DNA of 64,000 nt from Berghia stephanieae (Eukaryota; Mollusca; Gastropoda; Nudibranchia; Aeolidiidae): NCBI GenBank assembly GCA_034508935.3, contig CM067449.1:33806391-33870390 (forward strand). The letters are read 5' to 3'. Below, one piece after another: positions 11,261 through 24,050 of this stretch. The position numbers were made by a program, and so were the translations under genes. The notes under the pieces were generated by a model. It searched no databases and was not told where the DNA came from. It was given only the letters and a program-made list of their open reading frames with translations. Positions within the stretch are counted from its first letter, which is position 1. Each line of letters starts with the position of its first letter.

Positions 11261-13905
11261 TATTGCATCCCAAAAAGGAAATTTTTTGTACAGACGTGTT
11301 ATAATTTACACAATAAGATAAAAATACAATGGAAATAGGATGTATATATAAAAAAAAGGAGCAGCTCTATAACCAGAGCTGCGCTTTATAATATGAATAA
11401 TATTAACACTGTAAAATAGTTAAAACTGTCACTATAAATTGAAAATTGAAAAGATTGCAAAACAAATAAATTAATAAATTAATATTTATATTTAAAAAAA
11501 GTAAAAATGAGAAATAATTATATAAAATGATTATTGCTTGTTGTTATAAAGCCTAATACTGGACGGCAGAAAAGATTTTCGGTGTCTCTCTGTTTTCGTT
11601 GAAATAGAGAAAGGGCGACCACTTCTTTCTGACATAATAATTGATGGTCTTAGTGGATGATACTGGTCATTTAATATTTTAGTTATTTTAGTTATACAAA
11701 ATTTCTCGTATAAAAGATCTACATCGTCAACATCATTTATATAGCGTTTAATGGATTTTTTAATATTTGAATTTATTTTGTTCCTTTCCACTGCTAAGCA
11801 ATTGCCTCCCCAAGCTGTTATACAAAATGACAAAACACTTTCGATTACTGCTCTATAAAGTAATGTGCAGAGGGTTTTATCTATTCTAAACTGAGAGTTT
11901 TGATAAAAAATATGTACGTCTGCACATCTTATGCCTAATTATTTTCAAGTGTTCATCCCACTTGAGCCTGTCATCAATCGTTACACCAAGGTATTTGTAG
12001 TGAGGAACTCGCTGGACGAATTGGTCCTTTAATTTTAACGGTTTTATCGGTTCCTTCACTCTCCTAAAGTCAATCACTAGCTCCTTTGTCTTGCTTATGT
12101 TAAGCTCTAGGTGGTGGGCATCACACCAAGACACAAATCTATCAATTTCTTGCCTATAAGCCACTTCGTTGCCATTTGTTATGAGGCCTTGAAGAGCGGT
12201 GTCATCTGCAAACTTTATTAAAGGTACACTCAGGTTTTGACTTCTACAGTCATTCGTGTATATTGTGAATAATACAGGGGACAATACACAACCTTGAGGA
12301 GCACCAGTATTTGTAGTTATACAGGAAGATTTGTTTTGTCCTAATTGAACATATTGTGCTCTCTCCGTAAGAAATTCGAGCACCCAAGCAATTATATACT
12401 TGTTTAAATTTAGACTAGTCAATTTTTTAACAACCAACTGAGGTTGCATTGTATTGAACGCTGAAGAAAAATCTGCAAAAAGCAATCTGCAATAGCTCCT
12501 AGCGTGATCTAGATGCCTGTAGATGTTGTTTGTAAACAGCAAAATGGCATCCTCTACGCCACGTCCTGGTTTGTAAGCAAATTGATGACTATCACTCAAT
12601 GGAATAAACTGATTCCTAATTTTAACAAGAACAAGTTTTTCTAAAGATTTCATGACTATTGAAGTCAGCGCAACAGGTCTGAGATCGTTCATAGTTTCAA
12701 GTTTTTCTTTTTTTGGAACAGGAATAATTTTTGAAGTTTTCCAAATTTCAGGGATCGAAACGCATTGGAGGGACCAGTTAAAAATATGTATATAAATGGG
12801 GGAAAGCTGATGGGCACATTCTTTTAATAGTTTTCCTTTCAATCCATCCGGCCCAGCAGCCTTCCTCTCGTTTAGTTTCGAAAATACGAATCTCGTTTCC
12901 TCTTCACTGACCTCAATAGTCATTTCATCTTCCAAATCCCTGTCTAATTTATGTTTTTCATTTTCAATATGAAATTTGTTTGCTGTGTCGAAACGTGAAT
13001 AAAATTTATTTAGAGTTTCAATTTCGATATCTTCTGATATAATCGTGGGCTTTGGATTATAGTTAACAGCAGTTTTAAGCCCCCGCCACGTGTCCCATAT
13101 ATCCCCAGAAGAAAAGCATTTTTCAATTTTATTTTTGTACTTGTCTCTACAACTAGATATTACCCTCTTTATCTCTTTTTGTTTTGTTTTCAGATCTTTT
13201 TTGTTTCCACTAGTATAGAGAGTTTTCTTTTGGTTCAATAAAAGTTTTAGATCTTTTGTTATCCAAGGCTTGTTGTTAGGATAATATTTTATTTCTTTTT
13301 TTACAAGACACTAGCTGTTCACAGAATTTTAAATACTCACTCACACAGTCATTCAGCTCATCCACACTATCACATGATTCGATAAAAACATTCCAGTCAG
13401 TGCATTCAAAACAACCACGCAAATCTTCACACACACTTCCGTTCCAGATCTGTACACTTTTCTTTACTGGTTTTACACGTTTAAAAACAGGGCGGTAGGT
13501 GGGGAGTAGCAAGAGCATGCAGTGGTCAGATAAACCTAATGGGGCACGGGGTAAACATTTATAACTATTTTTAATATTACACAGGAATAAATCTAATGTT
13601 TTTTTGTCCCTTGTCTCGCAGTCCACGTATTGATGAAGTCCCGGAGAGTAAAATCGTTACATTGGTTAAAATCGCCAGTGACCATCAATACGGCATCGGG
13701 TGACTTAATTTGAATGTCCTGTATTTCTTTCCTCAAAATATTTTTCGCCGTGGTGTTGTCTGATGATGGTGGAATGTAGACGTTGATGATGATGACATGA
13801 GTATATTCCCGGGGTAGATAATATGGTCGTGACGAAACAGTAATAAATCCAATATAGTGTCAACCATCATCGGACGGACGGAAAGTAGAGACTTGTTATT
13901 ACTGC
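11163..13905 (-). mobile_element. CR1/Rex1-like LINE, 5'-truncated, with (ATT)n tail
   Basis: A non-LTR retrotransposon copied by target-primed reverse transcription. On the minus strand it opens inside the APE endonuclease (INVYIPPSSDN, VTGDFNQC, LGLSDHCMLLLLPTYRP, about 13800-13520), continues through NNKPWITKDLK into the RT (GPDGLKGKLL, FADFSSAFNTM, GAPQGCVLSPVLF, FADDTALQGL, YLGVTIDD; 11886-13238) and ends with the thumb and C-terminal part (SSIRLYNNK, 11531-11833). The RT active site FADD is intact. Three frame breaks are visible, near 13620, 13310 (an A-run) and 11890. The 3' UTR ends in GGGATGCAATAAAGTA followed by the (ATT)n tail at 11163-11256. The coding sequence is long and well conserved, so the copy is only moderately old. 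The clade call is by eye. Confidence 0.88.
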
Positions 13906-13910
13906 TCTGC

Positions 13911-14243
13911 CATACTCTGAAAAAACACGTTGTAGGAATTCTGACCAGAAAATTCCTCCTTCAAATTTGATCGATTAGAATGTCCACCATCTTGTCAAAT
14001 ACCCTCAAACCTGGGACTTCCATGCGAAAGTTTCAGGTTTTAAAAATTTTTACAAGAGGACGAACATTTTAAACGATCGATAATTGGAGTACGAGTTTTC
14101 TGGCCAAAATTTTAAATACGTTTTTTTTTCTTTGTTTGTTTGGGTTTTTTTGGGTTTTTTTTTTGTTTTTTTTTTTGGTTTTTGTTTTTGTTTGTTTTTT
14201 TGTTTTTTTTTTGTTGGGGTTTTTTTTTCAGAGTACGACAGTA
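13911..14243. mobile_element. Foldback MITE, family A, with T/G-rich insertion
   Basis: Left arm CTGCCATACTCTGAAAAAA...ATTCTGACCAGAAAATTCC, right arm ACGAGTTTTCTGGCCAAAAT ending near CAGAGTACGACAG. A ~110-bp T-rich tract with TTTGTTTG units (14119-14228) separates the last part of the right arm. It directly abuts the truncated 5' end of the CR1-like LINE. Confidence 0.65.
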
Positions 14244-14509
14244 CTGCCATATATCGTAACATCCAAATGCAAATTTAAAGAGAGATCTATTCATTATATA
14301 TCCGCTCTGTGTAATCACTATTGGATAATGTGAATGGGATCTTTGTGAATGACGGATGCGAGTCGTATAAATAACTTAAAAGAGCTGATACACCAGTATT
14401 GTTATCATGGACGTTTACTCGGATCTCGGCAAAATGCAAGTTCGACTAAACAAATAAAATGTGAAATGTAAACGATGACAATGGATTATATAATCATCAA
14501 ACAGTCTTT

Positions 14510-15025
14510 TGGGGCCATACAGACCATGGAGCCTCCCATAGTGGGCAGGGAGGGACATACTGTGTCTTCTATCCCCCTATGTCTGTTTTCCAACATGCTT
14601 TCTGTCTTTGTCTTGGAATGAGATTATTTGGTTTTGTCCTGGCCCTGGCCCTGGCTGGGAGGGAAACAGTCAAATGTTAGTTAGTTTTGAGAGATGATAT
14701 TTTTCTCCCTGTAAATCATCTCTCTGTTATGCACTGTAGTATGTTTTGTTTATGTATTATATATGATTTGTAAACATTTGAGTGTGTTCCTCTTAGTGGG
14801 GAACTGTGCTTGTGTTTGGATGATAATTTAGGTGATCTCAAACTAAGTACACTGATAGTGGGCTCTTGGAATCTACATCTGATCCTTATTTGTTCCCAGT
14901 TCCCCTATGTCTTACTTTTTCTTGGGTGCTTTAATTGTAATTCTAGAACTTTTGACTATCCCATTTTCTTCCTTTTTACTGGCGCTGATATAACCTAACT
15001 GTGTTGCAAGCGCCGTAAAACCATA
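14510..15025 (+). repeat. Family B dispersed repeat, long copy
   Basis: Full set of family B blocks, from CTCCCATAGTGGGCAGGGAG to the terminal ACTGGCGCTGATATAACC...CAAGCGCCGTAAAACC. The closest match is 4520-5075. Non-coding. Confidence 0.75.
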
Positions 15026-15054
15026 TTCTGTAGCGATACTTACTTAGATAATAA

Positions 15055-15232
15055 CAAGAAATGAAGTGAGCAGGAAAGTGCCAGAAGACAACAGAGAATA
15101 AAAACTTCGCGGCGGTGATGGGGGGTAGAGTCACGATCTGGGAGAAGTTTTTATTCTCTGTTGTCTTCTGGCACTTTCCTACTCAATTAATTTCTTGTTA
15201 TTATCAACACAAGTGCCTGCTCCACTCACTTT
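15055..15232. mobile_element. Solo foldback mini-element related to the 46-48 kb array
   Basis: Inverted arms of about 50 bp: GAAAGTGCCAGAAGACAAC and GAGAATAAAAACT at left, AGTTTTTATTCTCTGTTGTC and TTCTGGCACTTTCC at right. The ~30-bp centre holds GCGGCGGTGATGGGG. The arm and centre sequences recur in the tRNA-headed tandem units at 45963-48265. Confidence 0.75.
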
Positions 15233-15639
15233 TCTTACTTAGATACTCCTCTTTGGTGTTTCATAAACACTGAAGGTCGACAGTAAGGAGCGCCCGTGAC
15301 TTCTTTCTTCTGCCAGCGTCCGGACCTCAGGATGTCATTTACGGTCTTCTCTAAGTTTCCATTGGTCTTCCCCTATTGCGATTGCACTGTGAGGTCCATC
15401 TGAGCACTGTTTTTAGGATTGCTCCAGTAATAAACGGAAATTTAATCAAAATCCTTTGGATAGGACGCTAATCTATCGCCATGTAATCTACTTCATACCT
15501 AATATACCCAGCTACCCAACCTTTGCTGAATGGACAAAAGCATCAGAGAAGAAAAAGAATACTCTACTTGACCAAGAATGGATACCCTTTTTACTCTGAT
15601 GTAGCGATCGCTAACCTCTGAGTTATCGGGACCCCCAAA

Positions 15640-16010
15640 TCCAATAGATAGTTCGAAGATGACGTCACTCAGGTCTTTGTTATTGTTTTTGCCATCTGCG
15701 TTTATGAGTAGTGCTCACTGAACTGTATTAACCTGACTATAAACGTTCCTGGATACACACAGTTTTGTGTGTTGGTCCGTTATACTTCCGGATGGCAATG
15801 TTATGAGCTTCTTAGCCAAGCGCATACTATCTATAGAAGTAAAACATCAAAAGTCGATTATCAATCTATCTCGATTTGGACACAACATGTGACCCATCGC
15901 CTCAAAACGGTATTGTGTCGGGGTGATTTGGTGCGGAAAATTGAATTTTTACAGTAAAATAATGTATTGAACTTGGATTCAAATTCTTTTCTTTCTTTAT
16001 TTTTTTTGTA
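15640..16010 (+). repeat. Family D dispersed repeat, copy 1
   Basis: Marked by GAAGATGACGTCACTCAG (a perfect CRE palindrome TGACGTCA), GTGTTGGTCCGTTATACTTC, CCGGATGGCAATGTTATGAG and CGCCTCAAAACGGTATTGTG. Non-coding; type unknown. Relatives at 16.1, 21.3, 36.9, 41.4 and 55.3 kb. Confidence 0.55.
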
Positions 16011-16089
16011 TTCTTTTTTTTTTAGATGAATGAATATAGAAGGAAAGAAGTTGTCGCCACTCATTTCTTTATTCTTGTTTTTAGTCAGC

Positions 16090-16260
16090 CATTTTAATTA
16101 TGTCAATCAGACTATAAACGGTTGGCCCATTGTATCCGGCTGACGGATGTTGTGAGTATTTCACCTAAATGTATGTTCCTAAAATGTGACACACCGTCTC
16201 AAAACGGTATCGTGTCGTGGTGAACTACATGCTGAAAGGGAAAATTTAAAATGAAGTCGT
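16090..16260 (+). repeat. Family D dispersed repeat, copy 2 (short)
   Basis: Shares CAGACTATAAACG, a CCGGCTGACGGATGTTGTGAG block and CCGTCTCAAAACGGTATCGTG with copy 1, from which it lies ~80 bp away in the same orientation. Confidence 0.5.
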
Positions 16261-16700
16261 GATAAAAATATAACGGATTTGTTAAAGGGATTGAATTCTG
16301 AGGATTCAAATGACTAACATGCCCAGTTTTGGATCATTTTAAAATTAGATTAACTTTTTTGGCCTTTGATTCATCCCGAAATAGTAGCGTTTTGAGGCGA
16401 TAGATCACAAATGAAAAAGGGAAAAAAAACAGATTTTATTTCTGATCATTTTACTTTTAAATTCACTTTTTGGCCATTTGGTTTAACCTGATTGAAAGGA
16501 TGGGCCTCATATGTTGTTAAAGCGTGGCCACCGAAAATAAACAGAAAATCAACGAGTGCTGTCTGTTTAGTTCGTGAGTTATCTATTATAATAAAAGTGA
16601 TGCCATTCTGCATTGAAAAAATGCCACAATATTTGTAGTGATACTAAGATGCTGGAAGCTGTGGACTATAAAAAGTAATAAATAACATCTCCAATAAAAA

Positions 16701-17018
16701 GAACAAAATACCAAACACGGAACGTTTCGAGCTCAAAAACCTTCTTCAGCCCACAACAAAACAATAAACACATAAATCATCATCATCCATCGTGGCTTGT
16801 GCTTTTGAGCACGTTGCCGGTCAGCTGTCTCCACGAATCATGATCCTCTGCGGTGCGCATGAAATCTGTGTTGTTTTTAAGATCACATTTGGGCAAAACA
16901 CAAATACTAGTTTCAAAACCAGATATATGTTTTTATAGTAATGTATTTATGTTTCCATTGTTGTTGGCTGAATAAGTGGTTTTGAGCTCGAAACGTTCCG
17001 TGATTGGTATTTTGTTAT
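16701..17018. mobile_element. Inverted pair of hammerhead-like terminal repeats
   Basis: Two ~60-bp arms in opposite orientation, 16701-16765 (minus sense) and 16955-17018 (plus sense), share TTTGAGCTCGAAACGTTCCG and GGTATTTTGTT. Each has a hammerhead-like core: CTGAAGA/CTGAATA, a weak stem II, GAAA, then a CG-UUC-CG stem III. The base expected at the cleavage site is G, which hammerheads do not use, so both are probably inactive. The ~190 bp between them are unidentified. Confidence 0.55.
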
Positions 17019-17064
17019 TTTTTTAAAAGCTGTTTATTTCTATAATATTTGTTTATCCGATAAT

Positions 17065-17395
17065 GTGTACCGATTTGAGATAAAAAATTTGAACCTTCAC
17101 ATAATACAATATTATCCGCTAGATATGCCCAAAGCGCTATACAGTTGGTTTCAAGCCAACAACAAGACTTACATATAGGCCGAAACAACGCATTTACATA
17201 TAATTCATTTTTATTTCGACAGACAACGCATTTATCGACGCTTTTGATCATTTTACACCTTAGTATAATTAGAAAATGTGACTAAAGGGTCATTTCTTAG
17301 GTTCAACTTTTCGGTACCTACAGCAGAACTGGAACTCAAGACCTACATGCCATAGGCGAGTACCACACCAGTAGACCACAACGCGTAGGATAGTA
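17065..17395 (-). mobile_element. tRNA-derived SINE, family S, diverged
   Basis: On the minus strand it has a B-box-like GAGTTCCAGTTC at about 17325-17336 and the family tail with AGCGCTTTGGGC and GGATAATATTGTATTATGTG. Diverged, no coding. Confidence 0.5.
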
Positions 17396-17587
17396 CAAAG
17401 GCACAGTTAACTGTAAGACATGTATGAGGCCAAGGGGATGTGAAACACTTTTAAATGAATGGTTTGACCATGTCATCAATAGTATTAGTAGTCGTCCTTC
17501 AGAGCCATGAAGTCCACGGAGCCGGAGTTTATCCCGGTTTTTATAACACAAAATAGGCAATAGTAACTGCCTGCTACCCTTTGGATA

Positions 17588-19099
<1,512 letters not shown>

Positions 19100-19109
19100 G
19101 CCAATAAAT

Positions 19110-19300
19110 CATCACCACATCAAAGGTTTTAATTTGGAAAACTTCAGAGGCCTTTTAGAAACAATACCCACTCTCCAAAATTCAATGATTTCTCCAGACC
19201 AGTGGAATAGATGTCTCATTGAAATGCTTGACAAACATGCCCCATTCCAAACAAGAACCGTCACCAACCGGAAACATGCTCCGTGGTATACGTCGGATGT
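19110..19300 (+). pseudogene. LINE ORF2 fragment between two microsatellites
   Basis: A 190-bp open piece with FNLENFRGLLETIP, MISPDQWNRCLIEMLDKHAP and TRTVTNRKHAPWYTSDV. LDKHAP-x-x-TRT-x-x-RPHAPWY is the stretch between endonuclease and RT in L2/CR1-type LINEs. No stop within it. (ATT)n and (AAT)n arrays bound it, so its parent element is not clear. Confidence 0.7.
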
Positions 19301-19301
19301 C

Positions 19302-19302
<1 letters not shown>

Positions 19303-19397
<95 letters not shown>
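19303..19397. repeat. (AAT)n microsatellite
   Basis: ~95 bp. It is the tail of the minus-strand L2-type LINE that follows. Confidence 0.96.
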
Positions 19398-19398
<1 letters not shown>

Positions 19399-20560
19399 TA
19401 GCACTTGTATAGCTCAATGCGCTTCAGAATTACAATGACAATCTAAAATATCACTAACATGCGCACGCACAACACACACACACACACACACCAACAAACA
19501 CATTTTCAGTTATTACTCAAAAGAAAAGAAAAAGGACCATCTATATCAAATAAATGTGAAACATTGACAGACACTTAAAATAAAAGTAATGTGCTTTGAT
19601 TTAAAAACATCGACACCTGATGCTTCACGAATAGCCCTGGGAAGATCGTTCCATATTTGAGAACCAAGTGTTGAAGACGACCTCCCACCATAAAATAGAT
19701 CGTTTGATTTGTTGTTTATTTGAAGTTTAGTGTGGTCAGGTGAAGACCGTAGCATTCTAGATGGAGAATAGACATTTATGGATTCGTTAAGATACCTAGG
19801 TGCCAAACCATTAGACAAAGCAGATAAGGGCGATCTTGTATTCAACTCTTTTGTTCACTGGTAACCAATGCAATTCAAGCAGAATGGCCAGTGAATGTTC
19901 ATATCTCTTTTGTTTAGTAATCACTATTCTGAATTGTTTGAAGTCTTACAAAGTTATCTTTAGTTATCCCAGCCAAAAGAGAATTACAATAATCTAATCT
20001 GGATAATATAAATGTTGTAACTAGCTTTTTCGTGACATCTTTAGTCAAGTAGGTTCGTACATAGCACTATTCTTGAGATGTGAATTTTAACTTTGTATAA
20101 ATTATCAACATGTGAATCCATGCCCAAATAACTATCTAAACATACTCCAAATTTCTAATTGTTTTACTTGATATTATAGATTTGCCATTAATATCTAAGT
20201 TCAACACTAGGAAAGGACCATTTTCTTTGCCTCACATAGCAATACTTCTGGGTTTTTTTAAATTATCAAGTTTATTTACATCCATCCCGCTTTTTACATC
20301 AACAACACAATTTTCGACTGATTATTGTAAAAGAAAAATATTATCACGAGTATCGCTTTTATACACTTGTGTATCATCAGCATAAACGTGGTGGTTCAAA
20401 TCATAATTATTAACATTTTTAGAAAGAAGCTGAGTACACATGTTAAAAATATTAGGCCCTAGGACAGATCCCTGGGGAAACCCATGGACCAAATTAATAT
20501 AAGTAATCTGAAAATTTGACATTTATTTCAACAGTTTGGAAAGCACTCTAGTGCAATTCC
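19398..20560 (-). mobile_element. L2-type LINE, 5'-truncated, copy 1
   Basis: On the minus strand: RT motifs GFPQGSVLGPNIFNM and YADDTQVYKS (20322-20522), a decayed thumb region, then the C-terminal GLAPRYLNE-INVYSPSRMLR and SQIWNDLPRAIR block (19546-19845). The 3' end GCGCATTGAGCTATACAAGT precedes the ATT tail, typical of L2. Broken by frameshifts. A (CA)n lies in its 3' UTR near 19470. Confidence 0.82.
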
Positions 20561-20649
20561 CTTGATTCCAAAAGTAATATTTAAACGATGAACTAAATAT
20601 CGTCATGGTCTAGTTTATAAAGTGCAGAAATTTTCGAATAAATGGATTA

Positions 20650-20815
20650 AAAAGTAAACAATTCAATTCCATAAATGGAATACAAAGGTAGAATTTGCGA
20701 TTAACCGGTCCAGACATAAGCACCATGCGATTAAAATGATTAAATAGAAAAGAATCCGATTCGAGAAATGGAACACAAAGGCAGAATTTGTGATCAACCG
20801 ATCCTGACATTTGCA
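20650..20815 (-). repeat. Two-copy ~93-bp tandem duplication
   Basis: Two diverged units share GGAATACAAAGGTAGAATTT / GGAACACAAAGGCAGAATTT blocks. The period is 31 codons and a 68-residue frame runs through both, but most changes alter the residue, so coding constraint is not supported. Confidence 0.55.
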
Positions 20816-20829
20816 AGTAATGCTATGTT

Positions 20830-21240
20830 AAGGTTTTAATAGGGTATATGTCTCCTATTAAAATACATTCCTCTGTTGGATTCATATCAGTCCTTCTTGG
20901 GATACTGGGATGTTTAATTTTCATGGGTTAAATTGGGATTGGGATTTCCAATACTGTTCATGTAAGTAGACGCCCTAATTGACATTTTTATTTATTTATT
21001 CATTTATTTTTTAAAGTTTTGATTTGTTTTGAAGAAATTATTATCAGAAGAACTATTGTACGTATACACCACAGACTATACCCCTCTAACTACTTGTTTT
21101 ATTGCAACAAAACGGTCACGCATTAGGCATTACATTACAATTATCTGGATTCATAGATATTGCTAAAGCTACTCAATACCAACATTATGTCCCCCATGGG
21201 ATGTTGAAATTACACAGCATTGATCGTATCAATTCATTTA
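20830..21240. other. Unassigned sequence
   Basis: AT-rich; no gene or repeat recognised. Confidence 0.3.
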
Positions 21241-21500
21241 ATAGTATATAGATAGGAAGAAATGGCACTCGCGGCCTAATTGAAATGGCCGTGAACTAGG
21301 TGACCTATACCACGTAACATCCAATTTTCTACGACCAATAATAGAATAAATGAAGATGACGTCAGTCAGCTCTTTGTGTTATTATTTTTAGACCGCTGAG
21401 TAAATTATCTCCGTAAACTTTAAAGGTTACACATAGTTTTGTGTGTTGGTACAATTGATCTGACGAGCAGAGGTTAATGTGAGTAGTTTACCACACACAC
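21240..21500 (+). repeat. Family D dispersed repeat, copy 3
   Basis: Has GAAGATGACGTCAGTCAG with the CRE palindrome at the same relative place as copy 1, then TTACACATAGTTTTGTGTGT. Diverged at its right end. Confidence 0.5.
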
Positions 21501-21724
21501 AAATGGTCATGGGGTCAATTCGTGGCCTTCGATAGTAGTAGTAGCGTCTGGCTACACCTCCAACTTCATTTCGTCAACCCAGCCTCAAGTCTTCTTCCAC
21601 CCTAAGACTTACCTTACAGTACAGTACTCTGGTGATCATGTTTGGTGGCGTTTGTATGCACCTCCGTTGGAGGTGTACAAAAACGCACCATTTTTATGCA
21701 CCTCCACTGGCGGTGCTGGTTGAT

Positions 21725-22100
21725 TAATGAAAAAGTTGCTGCTTGAAGCTCGAAGGAAAAAATAACGATAAGTGTTGAATTGTTAGCCTCATGAATTCAA
21801 TAGACGAAGACATACTGTGGACGTTTCTGATTTCCCCTTTATCAACAAAACACGACGAATAAGACATTAAGGACGAATGAGAGATGTGTAGTGTGAATGG
21901 CGTAGATAAGGTAAATAGACATAAACAATGATGGGGCAGGAAGTTTTTGAAAAACAACAACAACAACAACAAAAACAAAACAAAACAAAAAAACCCAATA
22001 AAATGACAGAGACGCGGTAAATGAATACACTGACGATAATGATAAAATATTATAAAATGATAACAATCGACGTTTACAAATAAATACACGTCGATAACAC
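21725..22100 (-). mobile_element. Family C repeat, copy 2
   Basis: Begins with GAAGCTCGAAGGAAAAAATAA and has the hammerhead-like core on the minus strand at 21819-21845 (TTGATAAAGGGGAAATCAGA then AACGTCC). The closest relative is 55560-55760. Core degenerate. Confidence 0.55.
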
Positions 22101-22239
22101 ATTGGATGGTACCGATGTTGTTTTTTTTTAAATTATAATAATAAATAATAATAATAACAAAAGATTAATTTAAGGTTTTAAACATATGTAACAACAAAAA
22201 TGATGTCTTTTCTCAATAAAGTAAACTTTTTTTTTAATG

Positions 22240-22312
22240 TCCACAATGGGATTGAACCCCGTACTTTCAAGGTTAGAGTCTGACAGTTTATCCACTGCGC
22301 TAAGGAGTCACC
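22240..22312 (-). mobile_element. tRNA-like SINE head
   Basis: On the minus strand TAGCGCAGTGGATAAACTG (A box) and GGGGTTCAATCCC (B box) are spaced as in a tRNA. The 3' half does not pair as an acceptor stem and T-rich sequence follows, so it is a SINE head, not a tRNA gene. Confidence 0.55.
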
Positions 22313-22919
22313 TGACTGTTCATAACAATTAATAAGGTCTTTCTAAAACCTTATTTTACCTTCAATGCAACTTCTATTTCCTGTTTTTAAATTTCGATTT
22401 TTTAGATTATTATTATTTTTTTTTTTAAATTTATTATCAAAGAAGTCATCCACCCGAAACCATCACATTGAAAGCAGACGCGAACAGTATCAAGTATTGC
22501 ATTATAATAATGTCTTTTTTTGGTTTGCTCTGACTAGAAGCTAGACACTAGACAGATACAATGGGTACGATCTATATTACATTTCCATGTGCTCGAGGTC
22601 ATTGGTCACATTGCAAAGTGTGCTCAAAATGACCCACATAGTGAAAAGTGTTCACATTTTAAGAATAACCAACGTTACAATTGGTCATTTTGCTCAGCAT
22701 GATACATGGGCATGTCTACAACGTTCATAAACAAAGCAGCAGGTTTAGATACACTGAGAAAACTCCTATCGTTGTACAGCAAAAATTCATGAGATCGATA
22801 AATAGGTTCGACGAAAACATGAATATAGATCGCTCCCATTGACAGTTTGCCGATAACGTTTAACTAAATATTCCCCAGGGCAATAATTATCACATCGATG
22901 GCATAAAAACGACAGTAAT

Positions 22920-23365
22920 ATTAGTAGTAATGCTGTCACTAATGATTTATACTTATACCGACATCCCTGTATTTATTTTCAATTCCATTGTATTTATTTT
23001 CCAACAACAGGCTACACGTTTTTATCTTTCACTTTCTAAACTGCATTACACAGTTCCTCCCCGCCTTCCCTCTTTTCACTTAATTAATTGCACACCTTTA
23101 GAAATATCTAGTATTCTATTTTAATTCGTGCTTCCTTACAAAGGAGCATACTAATTTCCTGCCAACCAATGTTTTGTTTATTCATCATAACTACTCCACT
23201 ACCACATTATCTCATTCATCTGTAGTGTTTCATTCATCCTGTTTTGTTGATAAAGGGGAAACCCGAAACGTTCATTTGATCTGTTTTCGTAATTAAATTG
23301 AAACTTACATTCAATTTCACATTATCATTTATTTCTTCGAGCTTCGAGCAGCAACATTTACATTA
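22920..23365 (+). mobile_element. Family C repeat, copy 3 (longest)
   Basis: ~445 bp, collinear with the inverse of 7755-8150. Core TTGATAAAGGGGAAACCC then GAAACG at 23247-23272, followed by ATCTGTTTTCG, CTTACATTCAATTTCAC and TCTTCGAGCTTCGAGCAGC. Non-coding. Stem II (GGG/CCC around GAAA) is clean, but the CUGAUGA core is changed at two sites. Confidence 0.6.
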
Positions 23366-23408
23366 AGTGAATACATTATTTCGAATGCAACGATTTGCGT
23401 AAAAACGC

Positions 23409-23673
23409 CAAACTTTTTAGTGTCGAAGTTGGTAGTTTTTGAGAGTGTTAGTCTCGTCGGTACGTATTTTATGATATCTGTTTGACTCAACGAACTTTCA
23501 AACTGACTTTAAATTATAAAAGGAAATCAATTTATCTGTTTATCTATCTGTAAAAAATCATTTCTAATTTCCAAATCTTTCAGTAGAGTTGTGCGCCGTA
23601 TATTTTTTTTTATTGACTCAAATAAGCACAATGTTCTCCACAAGGCTATATTTTTTAAAGAAAGGATTTATTT
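23409..23673 (+). repeat. Family F repeat, copy 1
   Basis: ~260 bp nearly identical to 62728-62993 (I estimate above 90%), e.g. ATATCTGTTTGACTCAACGA and AGTAGAGTTGTGCGCCGTAT. Non-coding. Confidence 0.75.
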
Positions 23674-23699
23674 TTATTATTAATATTTTTTAAAATATT

Positions 23700-23955
23700 A
23701 CTATTATTATTATTTTGCGTTTCGTTGACGGTCACGATGTGTCTGTTGTTGTGTAGTGATGGTGGTGTTGATGTGGTGGTTGTAATTGTAGTGGTGGTGT
23801 TGATGATGTAGTAATGGTAGTGACGATGACTATAAGGATAATGATGATGCTGTGGTAGTAGTGGTAATGATGATGTGGTGGTGGCTGTAGTAGTAGAGGT
23901 AGTTATTGATCGTAACTTCTATTATTTGCAGGAGCGCTGAGATAAGAGTCGAGCA

Positions 23956-24039
<84 letters not shown>

Positions 24040-24050
24040 GGGGGGGGGGG
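23700..24050. repeat. Cryptic GTG/GAT tract, then (GA)n and G-run
   Basis: 23740-23905 is a degenerate GTG/GAT/GTA triplet tract. 23959-24036 is (GA)n, followed directly by a run of about 12 G. Frames across it are artefacts. Confidence 0.9.

Noticed and set aside
16765-16955. Penelope RT between the inverted hammerhead-like arms
   Set aside because: Only ~190 bp, no RT or GIY-YIG motif. No Penelope protein was found anywhere in the window.
20610-20816. 68-residue protein with a 31-residue repeat
   Set aside because: Most differences between the two units change the residue, so there is no sign of selection on protein.
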